Assembly (NCBI RefSeq): GCF_047345415.1
Contig: NZ_JBLFEP010000004.1
Coordinates: 248,001 to 312,000 of the forward strand
DNA length: 64,000 bases
Direction: 5' to 3'
Source of the DNA: Maribacter_C sp947494565
Lineage (GTDB): Bacteria; Bacteroidota; Bacteroidia; Flavobacteriales; Flavobacteriaceae
Under the pieces are notes generated by a model. The model saw only the letters and a list, made by a program, of their open reading frames with translations, ran no database searches and was not told the DNA's origin. This document shows positions 1 to 7,976 of this stretch, in pieces. A program made the translations under genes and the position numbers. The stretch's first letter is position 1. The number at the start of each line of letters is the position of its first letter.

Positions 1-83
1 CATTTATCGATATGATACGGAAACTCGCCAACTACCTTCCAGCCCAGTATCTTAAAGTATATAAATTTCGCAATGAATTGCAT
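1..83 (-). CDS. 1-acyl-sn-glycerol-3-phosphate acyltransferase family protein (5' part only)
   Basis: The first 27 codons of a gene that runs off the left edge. The ATG is at 83-81 and the frame stays open to position 1. The encoded start has the pattern FKILGWKVVGEFP, typical of the N-terminus of small acyltransferases of the PlsC superfamily found in Bacteroidota, just before their HX4D motif, which lies outside the window. It follows kdnB by about 63 nt on the same strand and probably ends this envelope operon. The product would be a membrane-associated glycerophospholipid or lipid acyltransferase. Only the N-terminal signature is visible, so the call rests on family resemblance. Confidence 0.6.
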   Translation of the reverse strand, partial: MQFIAKFIYFKILGWKVVGEFPYHIDK

Positions 84-146
84 AGCACTTTTGATTTAAG
101 GGCTCTAGAAATGTCCTATTGATTTGATGTAATCCGCTTTAAAGAA

Positions 147-1274
147 TTAGATTTTTTTATAAATGGATTTCAATTTTTCAGGGGTAATCACTTTTTTCCA
201 GTTGAGGCCCAAGGCATTTTCCCAAAGCGGCTCCATACCCATAGCCACGTTAATCATGGTGTCGAAGTCTGAATCGTTAAGGTTTGCGCATATGTTCGTT
301 GGGAGTTGAATTTGATGTTTATCCTTCATGAGTTTAAATAAGGCCACTCCTTCGGGATAGAATTCCTCAAGATGCTGAAATACCAAACAGTTACCAATAC
401 CATGTTTGACACCCAAAAGATAGGATAATCCATAACTAAGTGCGTGGGCCACGCCTACTTGAGAATAGGCAATGCTCATACCTCCGTGCCAAGAGGCCAT
501 CATTAATTTAGCCCGGGATGCTTCAGGTGATAATTCTCCCAAATACACTTCTTTACAAAGATCAAGCGCTTTTTCACCATAACTCTCGCTAAAAGCGTTC
601 AAATAAGTACCGCTTAAAGATTCGATACAGTGAATAAAACAATCCATACCGGTGTAAAACCATTGGGTTTTCTCAACACCCTTGGTCAAATCGGGGTCTA
701 ATACCACCTGACTAAAGGTCGTATGGTCCGAATTGATTCCTAATTTCATCTTAGGCCCCAAAAGCACGGTCGTTCTCGAAACTTCGGCACCCGTACCACT
801 AATTGTCGGAATACCCACGTGATAGATCGATTTCTTATGGACAAGATCCCAGCCCTGATAATCTGCAGCACTACCCCGGTTGGTCAACATGATGGAGACC
901 GCCTTTGACAAATCCAATAGGGTACCGCCACCAATACCGACAATACCAGAGGGCAATTCATTGAAATCAGTTCGTATTCTCTTTACCAGGTAATCGACTT
1001 GTTCGGTTTTGGGTTCTTCATCCGCGGAAATAAAAATAAGTTGGTCGTTAAAAATCAGGGGAATTCGTTTGATCAAAGCCGTGCCCTCGAAAACATCATC
1101 GACCAGAAAAATAAATGGAGCATCGGAATGCTTGCGATTTGGCATTAAAATTTCGCTCAGTTGATCAAAACTACCTCGGCCGAACACCACTCTTGGCACC
1201 ATTGGGAAATTGCGATACCCGGGTACCTGGTTTATCGACTTCTTCTTAATAGCAGTATCTTTTCTTATCTCCAT
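147..1274 (-). CDS. kdnB: 3-deoxy-alpha-D-manno-octulosonate 8-oxidase KdnB (iron-containing alcohol dehydrogenase family)
   Basis: 375 aa, a full-length group III (iron-type) alcohol dehydrogenase. The NAD-binding loop GIGGGTLLD lies at residues 114-121. The metal ligands expected of the fold are visible: D211 and H215 in GMDCFIHC, H277 in VAHALSYG and H291 in KHGIGN. The stretches YQGWDL, TISGTGAE and WFYTGMDC closely recall the characterised KdnB of Shewanella, which oxidises C8 of Kdo before the aminotransferase KdnA makes Kdo8N. It is cotranscribed with kdsB and a HAD gene (8 nt gap), so a role in LPS inner-core sugar synthesis is likely. KdnA is not in the window. Another sugar-alcohol dehydrogenase activity is possible but less likely. 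Confidence 0.8.
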   Translation of the reverse strand: MEIRKDTAIKKKSINQVPGYRNFPMVPRVVFGRGSFDQLSEILMPNRKHSDAPFIFLVDDVFEGTALIKRIPLIFNDQLIFISADEEPKTEQVDYLVKRIRTDFNELPSGIVGIGGGTLLDLSKAVSIMLTNRGSAADYQGWDLVHKKSIYHVGIPTISGTGAEVSRTTVLLGPKMKLGINSDHTTFSQVVLDPDLTKGVEKTQWFYTGMDCFIHCIESLSGTYLNAFSESYGEKALDLCKEVYLGELSPEASRAKLMMASWHGGMSIAYSQVGVAHALSYGLSYLLGVKHGIGNCLVFQHLEEFYPEGVALFKLMKDKHQIQLPTNICANLNDSDFDTMINVAMGMEPLWENALGLNWKKVITPEKLKSIYKKI

Positions 1275-1282
1275 ACCTTGCT

Positions 1283-1981
1283 TTACAAGTAGTTAAGAAT
1301 ATCACTTAAATTATTGATTTTCAAATAATTAAATTCACCTTCCTGTTCTTTTACTTGTTCATGTTGCCAAGTAGTGTGGAACGGAACGTGAACGGCTTGG
1401 GCACCAATATTCAAAATAGGCAGCACATCTGATTTCAGTGAATTGCCGATCATTAAAAACTCTCGGACATCAACTTCTAAATTCTCGAGCAAATTAATAT
1501 AGTTGTTCTCCTTCTTGTCACTAAGCACCTCGATATGATGAAAGTACTTTGACAGACCGGATCGTTCTATTTTCCGTTCTTGATCCAACAAATCTCCTTT
1601 GGTCATGACAATCAGACGATACTTTCCGTTCAGTTTTTCAAGTACCTCTACCACTCCTTCCAATAACTCGACGGGATGTTGTATCATCTTTTTACCAAGA
1701 GTCAAAATCTCCTTCAGGGTTGCCTGCGAAACCGTATTATTTGAAAGTTCTAAGGCCGACTCTACCATTGAGAGCATAAACCCCTTTATTCCATAGCCAT
1801 AGAGTTCCAAATTTTTCATTTCCATTTTGAAGAGCTCTTGGTCGATTTTATTCCTGGTCTCATACCCCTCCAATAAATCAGCAAACCTTTCTTCGGTTTC
1901 CCTAAAGTAAGTTTCATTGACCCAAAGGGTGTCATCCGCATCAAAGCCGATAACTTTGATCTTACTTTTATCTATTTCCAT
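1283..1981 (-). CDS. HAD-superfamily hydrolase (YjjG-like phosphatase)
   Basis: 232 aa. Motif I of HAD phosphatases is seen at residues 13-20 (FDADDTLW, D14 nucleophile and D16 acid/base), motif II near VMTKGD and motif IV as MIGNSLKSDV with the metal-binding Asp. The insertion between motifs I and II is helical, as in class C1 cap enzymes such as YjjG. It is longer than KdsC (about 170-190 aa, no cap) and does not look like it, so it is probably not the Kdo-8-phosphate phosphatase despite its position. The gene overlaps the end of kdsB by 10 nt and precedes kdnB by 8 nt. The substrate is unknown; a nucleotide or sugar phosphate is plausible. Confidence 0.75.
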   Translation of the reverse strand: MEIDKSKIKVIGFDADDTLWVNETYFRETEERFADLLEGYETRNKIDQELFKMEMKNLELYGYGIKGFMLSMVESALELSNNTVSQATLKEILTLGKKMIQHPVELLEGVVEVLEKLNGKYRLIVMTKGDLLDQERKIERSGLSKYFHHIEVLSDKKENNYINLLENLEVDVREFLMIGNSLKSDVLPILNIGAQAVHVPFHTTWQHEQVKEQEGEFNYLKINNLSDILNYL

Positions 1982-2700
1982 GCTTTCTGAGCTCTTTTCA
2001 AATCTTCAGGGGTATCAATTTCTATACCACTTACCGAAGTTTCTACCATTTTTATCTTCTTACCATACTCCAAATAACGTATGGCCTCGATTTTTTCAGT
2101 TGCTTCCAAAGACAACATGGGCAGCCTTTGAAAGTCCATCAATGCACGCTTTCTAAAAGCATATATTCCTTTGTGTTTATAATAAACCTTCTCCACTTCC
2201 TCCGCCCTAGGGTATGGTATCGGGGACCGCGAAAAATATAGGGCAAAATTTCTATTGTCTACAATGACCTTCACGGTATTAGGATTAGCGATTTCTTCAC
2301 CATCATCTATTCGTACCATAAGGGAAGCCAAATCGATTTCCATAGCAACATCGTCCCGGAAAACATCTAGAACACTTGCCAAACTTTCACGATCCGTAAA
2401 GGGTTCGTCTCCCTGAACATTAACGATGATGTCCACATCCATATTCGATACAGCTTCTGCGATTCGATCACTCCCACAATCATGCTCTTTTAAGCTCATT
2501 ATCGCCTTTCCTCCCGCTTTTGTGATTGTGTCGAATATGATTGCGCTATCGGTCACTACAAAGACCTCATCAAAGAGTTTTGTGTTTATCGTGGCTTCAT
2601 AGGTTCGCACTATGACAGGTTTTCCAGACAGATCTTGCATCAGTTTTGCCGGAAATCGAGATGCCGCATAGCGGGCCGGTATCATTGCGATTGTTTTCAA
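1972..2700 (-). CDS. kdsB: 3-deoxy-manno-octulosonate cytidylyltransferase (CMP-Kdo/CMP-Kdo8N synthetase)
   Basis: 242 aa, the usual length for KdsB. The N-terminal nucleotide-binding signature IPARYAASRFPAK (residues 7-19) and the later VNVQGDEP and PYPRAEE stretches are diagnostic. The enzyme activates Kdo with CTP to CMP-Kdo for transfer to lipid A in the cytoplasm. It is first of a minus-strand operon with the HAD protein and KdnB; in Shewanella the KdsB encoded beside kdnA/kdnB prefers the amino sugar Kdo8N, so the same preference is possible here but is inference. Confidence 0.93.
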   Translation of the reverse strand: MKTIAMIPARYAASRFPAKLMQDLSGKPVIVRTYEATINTKLFDEVFVVTDSAIIFDTITKAGGKAIMSLKEHDCGSDRIAEAVSNMDVDIIVNVQGDEPFTDRESLASVLDVFRDDVAMEIDLASLMVRIDDGEEIANPNTVKVIVDNRNFALYFSRSPIPYPRAEEVEKVYYKHKGIYAFRKRALMDFQRLPMLSLEATEKIEAIRYLEYGKKIKMVETSVSGIEIDTPEDLKRAQKAWK

Positions 2701-2749
2701 AAGGATAAGATTTATTCCGTTTTCTTCGGCTTTTGCAAATAAAGCGTAT

Positions 2750-3319
2750 TTAGGTTTTAGGGCGTGGTCTTAACTTTCGATAAATTCGAAAAATTATGAA
2801 CAAAATGATGATAACCAAGATCGCTGCAAAAAATGGAGCGAATATGGATGCGGTGGTCACCAATGCCGCTGTGCCCGTTTCCAAGGTGGAAACAAGAGGA
2901 TTTGCCAATCCGCCCGTAGTGGCCGTCGAAGCCAATCTACCTGTAGCTCCGGCGCCCTTAATCGCGGTAGCCGTACCTCCACCAGCAATAATCGCTAGAG
3001 ACCAAGTGATTACCGGGTCTAGATCGGCCACCGTAGATACCATAACCGCCGTACCAGCAATCGCTGCCAAAGGTACGGCCACACTATCCAAAAGATTATC
3101 TACCCATGGAATAAAATAGGCGAATATCTCCACCAAGGTCGCAACGCCCAAAGTTATCACTGCAGCAAGACTTCCAATCCATTGCCAATTGTCGTTTAAC
3201 TGCCATACATCAAAATAGGCAGCCATACTCAAAGCGAAAAGGGGCAGAAAAACACGAAAGCCGACCGAAGCGGCGAGGCCCACACCAAGAAAAATACTGA
3301 TTATTGTTTCGGAAGTCAT
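2750..3319 (-). CDS. DUF4126 family membrane protein
   Basis: 189 aa from the ATG at 3319. The frame could extend to a TTG at 3355, but the ATG start gives the usual N-terminus MTSETIISIFLGVGLAASV seen in this family. It is rich in Gly/Ala and hydrophobic throughout, with about five or six predicted membrane segments, including a glycine-rich AGGGTATAIKGAGATGR hairpin and a final long helix of Ile/Leu/Phe followed by a basic tail (RIYRKLRPRP). The function of the family is unknown. The gene stands alone between kdsB and the helicase gene, on the same strand as both. Confidence 0.8.
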   Translation of the reverse strand: MTSETIISIFLGVGLAASVGFRVFLPLFALSMAAYFDVWQLNDNWQWIGSLAAVITLGVATLVEIFAYFIPWVDNLLDSVAVPLAAIAGTAVMVSTVADLDPVITWSLAIIAGGGTATAIKGAGATGRLASTATTGGLANPLVSTLETGTAALVTTASIFAPFFAAILVIIILFIIFRIYRKLRPRPKT

Positions 3320-3404
3320 TTTAGAACTACTTATTGGTCTTCGCACGGAAAGCAATTAGAGGGAAACTTTATGTTCACAAGCTTCTGTGCGCTACGAATT
3401 TAAC

Positions 3405-4844
3405 CTATTCCGTCTCAAGAAAAAAATCGTCTTTGAAACCAATGAGAAAGAGCTGATTCTTGGCGCGGGTTATAGCGGTATAAAGCCAACGCAAATAGTC
3501 TTTATCCACTCCGTTAGGAAGATAGGGCTGTTCTACAAAAACGGTATTCCATTGACCTCCTTGCGACTTATGACAAGTAATCGCATAAGAAAACTTGACC
3601 TGTAGCGCATTAAAGTACTTATTGCCCTTGACTCCTAGAAACCTCTTATACTTCGACTTCTCCTCGGCGTAGTCTTCCATAACGTTCTGATATAGACGGT
3701 TACCGTCTTCATAAGACAATGATGGGGTTACCGATTGAATCGTGTCCAATAACAACACGGTCTCAAAGGGCTTTTGATTAGGATAGTCGACCATTTGTAC
3801 TTTCACTTCCGCAAATTTGAACGAATAGAGTTCCTTGATCGAGAAAATCTCCAAAACCTCTATAATATCACCATTTGCGATAAAACCTGCTTCGGTCTTT
3901 GGATCCAACCAAAAATAATTGTTCTTGACTACCATCATGTAGTCTCCCACTGCAATTTCATTTTCCAAATAGAGAATACGTGATCGAATATTCTCATTAT
4001 ACAGGTTGGCTCTTTTGTTCGATCGCACGATAAAAGCCGTTTCTTCCTTTCCATTTTCAGCATAGGAGGTGTCAATGGCCTCTTGTATTTCATTTCCATC
4101 GATCAAACGAACAATATCAGGATAGCTACCAAGGTCAAACTGGAAACTGTCGAAATAGGTATTTTGCAGTTGTTCCCGCAATAACGTGGCATTTGCCAAT
4201 ATTCCGGAATTCTCCGCTTGACGCACCACTTCATCCAATTCTATGCGTACGACCTCTTTATTATAGTCCATTTCCAATCGATCCGCATCCAATGCCGGGC
4301 TCAGGTTTAACTTTACCGGTGGCAACTGGGCCGTATCACCGATTAAAATCAACTTACAATTGTGTCCTGAATAAATGAACTGCAACAAATCGTCTAGCAG
4401 AGAACCGTTTTCAAATAACTTGGAATCAGCAGGTGTATCCGGAATCATGGAGGCTTCATCGACTATAAAAACCGTATTTCTATGCTTGTTGGGTGCCAGA
4501 ACAAACTGCACACCACCTCCACTTTGCTTCTTGGGAAAGTAAATCTTTCTATGAATAGTGAACGCCGGGGTATTCGAATAATTTGACATCACCTTTGCCG
4601 CCCTACCAGTAGGTGCCATCAAAACAGACTTCATGGCCGTCTTCCAAAGACTATTGACCAGAGTACCTACAAGGGTAGTCTTACCAGTGCCTGCAAAACC
4701 TTTCAACAAAAAGATGGCATCTTTTTTGTTGGATAAAATGTAAGCGGCCAACTTGTGTAAGGCGACCTCTTGTTTTAGCGTAGGCTGATGTGGAAATCTT
4801 TCCTTTAAAATGGAGTAAAAAGAAGCTGCTGTAAGCATCGTCAT
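3405..4844 (-). CDS. ATP-dependent RecD-like DNA helicase (SF1B, AAA/UvrD C-terminal domain)
   Basis: 479 aa. Walker A is GFAGTGKTT at residues 49-57 and Walker B is VDEASM around residue 135. The QLPPV stretch is motif III, and the C-terminus carries the UvrD/RecD2-type ATCHKSQGGQW and LYTAITRAK motifs. It is shorter than RecD2 because the N-terminal extension is missing, as is usual for the stand-alone Bacteroidota family members. Role: 5'-3' DNA unwinding, probably in repair or replication. The in-frame ATG two codons downstream (4838) is an alternative start because the -7 box lies very close to 4844. Confidence 0.85.
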   Translation of the reverse strand: MTMLTAASFYSILKERFPHQPTLKQEVALHKLAAYILSNKKDAIFLLKGFAGTGKTTLVGTLVNSLWKTAMKSVLMAPTGRAAKVMSNYSNTPAFTIHRKIYFPKKQSGGGVQFVLAPNKHRNTVFIVDEASMIPDTPADSKLFENGSLLDDLLQFIYSGHNCKLILIGDTAQLPPVKLNLSPALDADRLEMDYNKEVVRIELDEVVRQAENSGILANATLLREQLQNTYFDSFQFDLGSYPDIVRLIDGNEIQEAIDTSYAENGKEETAFIVRSNKRANLYNENIRSRILYLENEIAVGDYMMVVKNNYFWLDPKTEAGFIANGDIIEVLEIFSIKELYSFKFAEVKVQMVDYPNQKPFETVLLLDTIQSVTPSLSYEDGNRLYQNVMEDYAEEKSKYKRFLGVKGNKYFNALQVKFSYAITCHKSQGGQWNTVFVEQPYLPNGVDKDYLRWLYTAITRAKNQLFLIGFKDDFFLETE

Positions 4845-4851
4845 AGGCTTT

Positions 4852-4879
4852 CAAAGATAATCAGGATTTTTAGGTCAAA
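4852..4879 (-). promoter_or_regulatory. Putative promoter of the RecD-like helicase gene
   Basis: On the minus strand TATCTTTG (4859-4852) matches the Bacteroidota -7 consensus TAnnTTTG, and TTTG at 4879-4876 lies 16 nt upstream as a -33 candidate. The start site would fall at about 4845, next to the annotated ATG at 4844, so the transcript may be nearly leaderless or use the ATG at 4838. Confidence 0.45.
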
Positions 4880-4904
4880 AACTTTTACGATTGAAAAAAA
4901 AATG

Positions 4905-4912
4905 TAAATTTG
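4905..4912 (+). promoter_or_regulatory. Putative -7 box of the pseudopilin-like/DUF3822/rsmD operon
   Basis: TAAATTTG matches TAnnTTTG and sits 35 nt before the ATG at 4947, divergent from the helicase promoter. The -33 element is weak. Confidence 0.4.
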
Positions 4913-4946
4913 TTGCAACCACTAAATTTAATTAACTCGAGACATA

Positions 4947-5591
4947 ATGAAGACCATCATACAAATTGTACTTTGGATTGGATGCGCAGTTTTGGCCTAT
5001 CTTATTTACCAATCGGTAACAGGACCTATTCAATTCGCCCAAGTAAAACAGGAACGTTTCGCTAAGGTGATATCCAACCTTAAAGATATTCGAAATTCGC
5101 AGGAAGCGTATAAAACCGTGAATGGCAAGTACGCGAATGATTTTAAGTCGTTGGTCAGCTTTGTGGATGGTGGTAAATACACGATTACTTCGCAAAAAGA
5201 TTCTTCATTCATGCGTTACAATGAGGCCTTTCAAATCGATATGCCGGTCGATACCGTAGTTATTGATACTCTCGGCTTTGTTTCGGTGAAAGATTCCCTT
5301 TTCGGAAAAGACGATCGATTTAAGACCATGATGAATGTGCCAGGTGCAAGTGGAAAGTCCTTCGAAATGAAATCGGATATTATAGATAAAGGTGGTTATA
5401 AAGCCCCGGTATTCGAAGCTAAAGTTGCTAAGGACATTGTTTTGGCAGACCAACCCAAAGACCTGAGATCTAGAGAAAATGCACAAGTTAGTGTTGATGA
5501 GGTCAATGGACCCTACGTTTCAGTTGGTTCATTAACACAAGTGAGCACAAGTGGAAACTGGCCACCGATTTATGACCGTAAAAAAGACTAA
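4947..5591 (+). CDS. Conserved flavobacterial protein with a pseudopilin-like N-terminal half
   Basis: 214 aa of unknown function. Residues 4-22 form one membrane helix, followed by a long polar helix (about 30-65) with the pattern IRNSQEAYKTVNGKYANDF, which resembles the helix of type IV pilin-like proteins (AQ..Y....G.Y). There is no prepilin-peptidase site (no G before FTLIE), so it is at most pilin-like. The C-terminal half is polar and repeats DTVVID and SVKDS-like strands, probably facing the periplasm. The 3' end overlaps the DUF3822 gene by 20 nt, implying translational coupling. See the finding on this gene pair. Confidence 0.65.
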   Translation: MKTIIQIVLWIGCAVLAYLIYQSVTGPIQFAQVKQERFAKVISNLKDIRNSQEAYKTVNGKYANDFKSLVSFVDGGKYTITSQKDSSFMRYNEAFQIDMPVDTVVIDTLGFVSVKDSLFGKDDRFKTMMNVPGASGKSFEMKSDIIDKGGYKAPVFEAKVAKDIVLADQPKDLRSRENAQVSVDEVNGPYVSVGSLTQVSTSGNWPPIYDRKKD

Positions 5592-6396
5592 TAACGACAT
5601 AGTACAAGAATTTGATAAATTGTCCATTCAAGTCAGCTTGAATGGACTTTCTTTTTGTGTTCTCGACACTATTGAGAATCGCATCCGTTTATCGGATACC
5701 CTTGCTTTTGAAGAAGAACGTTCACCTTATGGCCTGAGGAAAGGATTGGTTTCCCTTTTTGAAAAGCATCAGTTACCCAAGAAGAGTTTTGCGGAGGTTA
5801 TCGTGATTCATTGCAATACGTTGTTCAGTCTAGTACCCAAACCGCTTTTCGATGTCGACGAGATGCCCAACTATCTCAAATTCAATGCGAAAATCCTGGC
5901 CACGGATCACCTGGACTATGATGAAATAGAAGACAACGACATGATCAATGTGTATGTTCCTTTTGTCAATGTGAACAATTACATCTATGAGCTTTTTGGT
6001 GCGTTTACATTTAAGCATAATGGCACCGTGATGGTCGAATCATTGCTCAAAAGCAATACCCAAGGACAGGAACCGATCTGTTATGTTCATATAGGGTTAC
6101 GGCAAATGGATATTACAGTGCTTTCGAAAAAGAAACTACTGCTATTCAATAGTTTTAAGTTTAGTACAAAAGAGGATTTCATTTACTACCTCCTCTTCGC
6201 TGTCGAACAATTGAGTCTAGACCCCGAAAAAGTGCTCATCAAACTGTTCGGGAACATCGAGGAAGGCGATGAGTTCTATACTATCTGCTATCAATACGTG
6301 AAAAATGTTTCGATTTTTGCGCCTCCAACCTCCTGGTATCCTTTCCATACTAGAGACGAGGAAGTCATTGACTTTGCGGTTCTTAACTCTCTGTAA
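5572..6396 (+). CDS. DUF3822 family protein (predicted actin-like fold)
   Basis: 274 aa from the ATG at 5572; the frame is open from a GTG at 5551 but the ATG gives the shorter overlap with the upstream gene. The family is reported to have an actin-like ATPase fold from structural comparison (established for the family, from memory). Visible features are alternating beta-rich stretches such as ICYVHIGLRQMDITVLSK and LLLFNSFKF, consistent with two RNase H-like halves; no clear phosphate loop can be named by eye. It lies between the pseudopilin-like gene and rsmD, whose ATG overlaps its stop codon by 1 nt. The function is unknown. Confidence 0.75.
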   Translation: MTVKKTNNDIVQEFDKLSIQVSLNGLSFCVLDTIENRIRLSDTLAFEEERSPYGLRKGLVSLFEKHQLPKKSFAEVIVIHCNTLFSLVPKPLFDVDEMPNYLKFNAKILATDHLDYDEIEDNDMINVYVPFVNVNNYIYELFGAFTFKHNGTVMVESLLKSNTQGQEPICYVHIGLRQMDITVLSKKKLLLFNSFKFSTKEDFIYYLLFAVEQLSLDPEKVLIKLFGNIEEGDEFYTICYQYVKNVSIFAPPTSWYPFHTRDEEVIDFAVLNSL

Positions 6397-6938
6397 TGCG
6401 AATTATCTCAGGTACTTTTAAAGGAAGGCGAATTACGGCGCCAAAGAAGTTGCCTGTTAGGCCTACAACAGATATGGCCAAAGAAGGCTTGTTCAATATT
6501 CTGAACAATCACTATTATTTTGACGAAATATCGGTTCTCGACCTTTTTTCCGGAACGGGAAACATCAGCTACGAGTTCGCCTCAAGAGGAGTTTCTTCCA
6601 TCACCGCTGTTGACGCGAACGCCGATTGTGTGCGGTTCATCGAAAAAACCGCATCTGGCCTTGAAATGAAAATTACGGCACAAAAACTGGATGTTTTTTC
6701 CTATCTCGAAAGAAACCCGTCCAAATCGGATATTATTTTTGCTGACCCTCCTTATAACATGGACTTGAGTGATTTTGAAAAGATTCATGAGTTGGTTTTC
6801 GAAAAGGAACTTCTTTTACCGGGAGGACGCTTGATCATCGAGCACGCCAAACAAATGAAACTTTCCCATTTAACCCACTTCATAAGCGAGCGAAAATACG
6901 GAGGTAGCGTTTTTAGCTTTTTCCAAAATACTATGTAG
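6396..6938 (+). CDS. rsmD: 16S rRNA (guanine(966)-N2)-methyltransferase RsmD
   Basis: 180 aa, normal for the family. The N-terminus RIISGTFKGRRI is typical, followed by VRPTTDMAKEGLFN, the SAM-binding LDLFSGTGN (about residues 48-56) and the catalytic ADPPYN motif (about 112-117). It methylates G966 of 16S rRNA in helix 31. It is translationally linked to the DUF3822 gene (1-nt overlap), a neighbourhood I recall as common in Bacteroidota. Confidence 0.95.
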   Translation: MRIISGTFKGRRITAPKKLPVRPTTDMAKEGLFNILNNHYYFDEISVLDLFSGTGNISYEFASRGVSSITAVDANADCVRFIEKTASGLEMKITAQKLDVFSYLERNPSKSDIIFADPPYNMDLSDFEKIHELVFEKELLLPGGRLIIEHAKQMKLSHLTHFISERKYGGSVFSFFQNTM

Positions 6939-6965
6939 CTCTGGCGTCATCTGATATTAGGTACC

Positions 6966-7463
6966 ATGAATCTTCGTATTCAACTAAAAAAGAAACATCA
7001 CAACACCACCATTCTGAATTGTATTCGGAGTGATGGTTCAAGCACTTTTACAAAATTACCCCTGAATCTTGAAATCCATGATATTGCGCACTATGTTGTT
7101 GAAAAACAGCTCGGTTTTACCCATGCCTTTTACGGCTTGCTCGCACTGGGGTATGAAATTGGTGATTTCCAGCTCCTGAGGGAGGAAAGACCTCAGGCGC
7201 TACAACCGAAAAATCTTCACCCGGAAGCCTTGATGACAGAGCATCTCGTCAATGTATTGCAAATTGATTTTCAATGTCCTGCAGCCGACCAACTCGACCT
7301 TATCAAAACAATAGGTACTATTTTAAAAGAGAATAACCTCGCTTTTCCGGAGCAGTTGAATCAAGAAAGGTTACGAGATATCAGAGAGGAACTGAAAAGG
7401 CTAATGAGGAACTGGGAACAGGTCGAGGTAGGTGGTCATTTAGAATTGGTTCTTCATATATAA
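6966..7463 (+). CDS. Conserved hypothetical protein
   Basis: 165 aa, soluble, no signal peptide or membrane segment. I recognise no catalytic motif. The N-terminus is basic (NLRIQLKKKHHN), the middle has a mixed alpha/beta look (HDIAHYVVEKQLGF), and the C-terminus is a charged helix (ERLRDIREELKRLMRNW) ending in strand-like residues. It starts 27 nt after rsmD and is probably the last gene of that operon. Confidence 0.6.
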   Translation: MNLRIQLKKKHHNTTILNCIRSDGSSTFTKLPLNLEIHDIAHYVVEKQLGFTHAFYGLLALGYEIGDFQLLREERPQALQPKNLHPEALMTEHLVNVLQIDFQCPAADQLDLIKTIGTILKENNLAFPEQLNQERLRDIREELKRLMRNWEQVEVGGHLELVLHI

Positions 7464-7531
7464 ATAAGACATGGGGCAAAGAATCCCTGCTCAAAATGAG
7501 GACTGTCTTTGGCCAAAAAGCGTTTCAAAAA

Positions 7532-7842
7532 AAGCAGGCCGTAAGCCGGATTCTGTATTCGTACGAGACGAAGCCCTATCATTTATCTAGGTCTTTAGTT
7601 ACCCAAAGACTCAAACCGCCTACCCTTCGACTCGGGCGCGCTACCCTCGAACATCGATTTACATGACGTTTCACCACATAGAGTTTACCTGATTTCACTA
7701 CAGCATTACCTGTACATTCTTTCTGCTGCACTTGTCCTATCACGTCAAGACGTGATGACGGGCGTTACCCGCTATGTTGCACTCTGGTGTCCGGACTTTC
7801 CTCGGTAGTAATTTCAACTACAGCGATAGGGTGACCTGCTCA
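7532..7842 (-). ncRNA. rnpB: RNase P RNA, bacterial type A
   Basis: On the minus strand the conserved 5' core GAGGAAAGTCCGGACACC (about 7803-7786) is followed by AGAGTGCAACATAGCGGG and the AACGCCCG segment. The 3' part has ACAGAATCCGGCTTACGGCC (about 7557-7538), containing the universally conserved ACAGAA. The ends pair as helix P1 (GAGCAGG near 7840 with CCTGCTT near 7534). A run of seven T residues follows P1 on the minus strand and can act as terminator. This is the catalytic RNA that removes tRNA 5' leaders. The ends are placed to within a few bases. Confidence 0.95.
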
Positions 7843-7845
7843 GGG

Positions 7846-7853
7846 CAAATTTA
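7846..7853 (-). promoter_or_regulatory. Putative -7 box of rnpB
   Basis: TAAATTTG on the minus strand matches TAnnTTTG and ends 4 nt before the predicted 5' end of RNase P RNA, the spacing expected for a -7 element. It is divergent from the dnaX promoter. Confidence 0.55.
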
Positions 7854-7900
7854 GGCTAATTGTTGATAAAAAAGGACTTAATCGACTATAAAGAAAATGC

Positions 7901-7926
7901 TTGATCCATTCCAATTTTTATATTTG
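7901..7926 (+). promoter_or_regulatory. Putative promoter of dnaX
   Basis: TATATTTG at 7919-7926 matches TAnnTTTG; TTG at 7901-7903 lies 15 nt upstream, slightly short for a -33 element. The predicted leader is about 45 nt. Confidence 0.5.
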
Positions 7927-7976
7927 TAGTCACCCTTGGGCAGCTTGTATAACCGTCCTAAAAAAAGCACTAGAAT

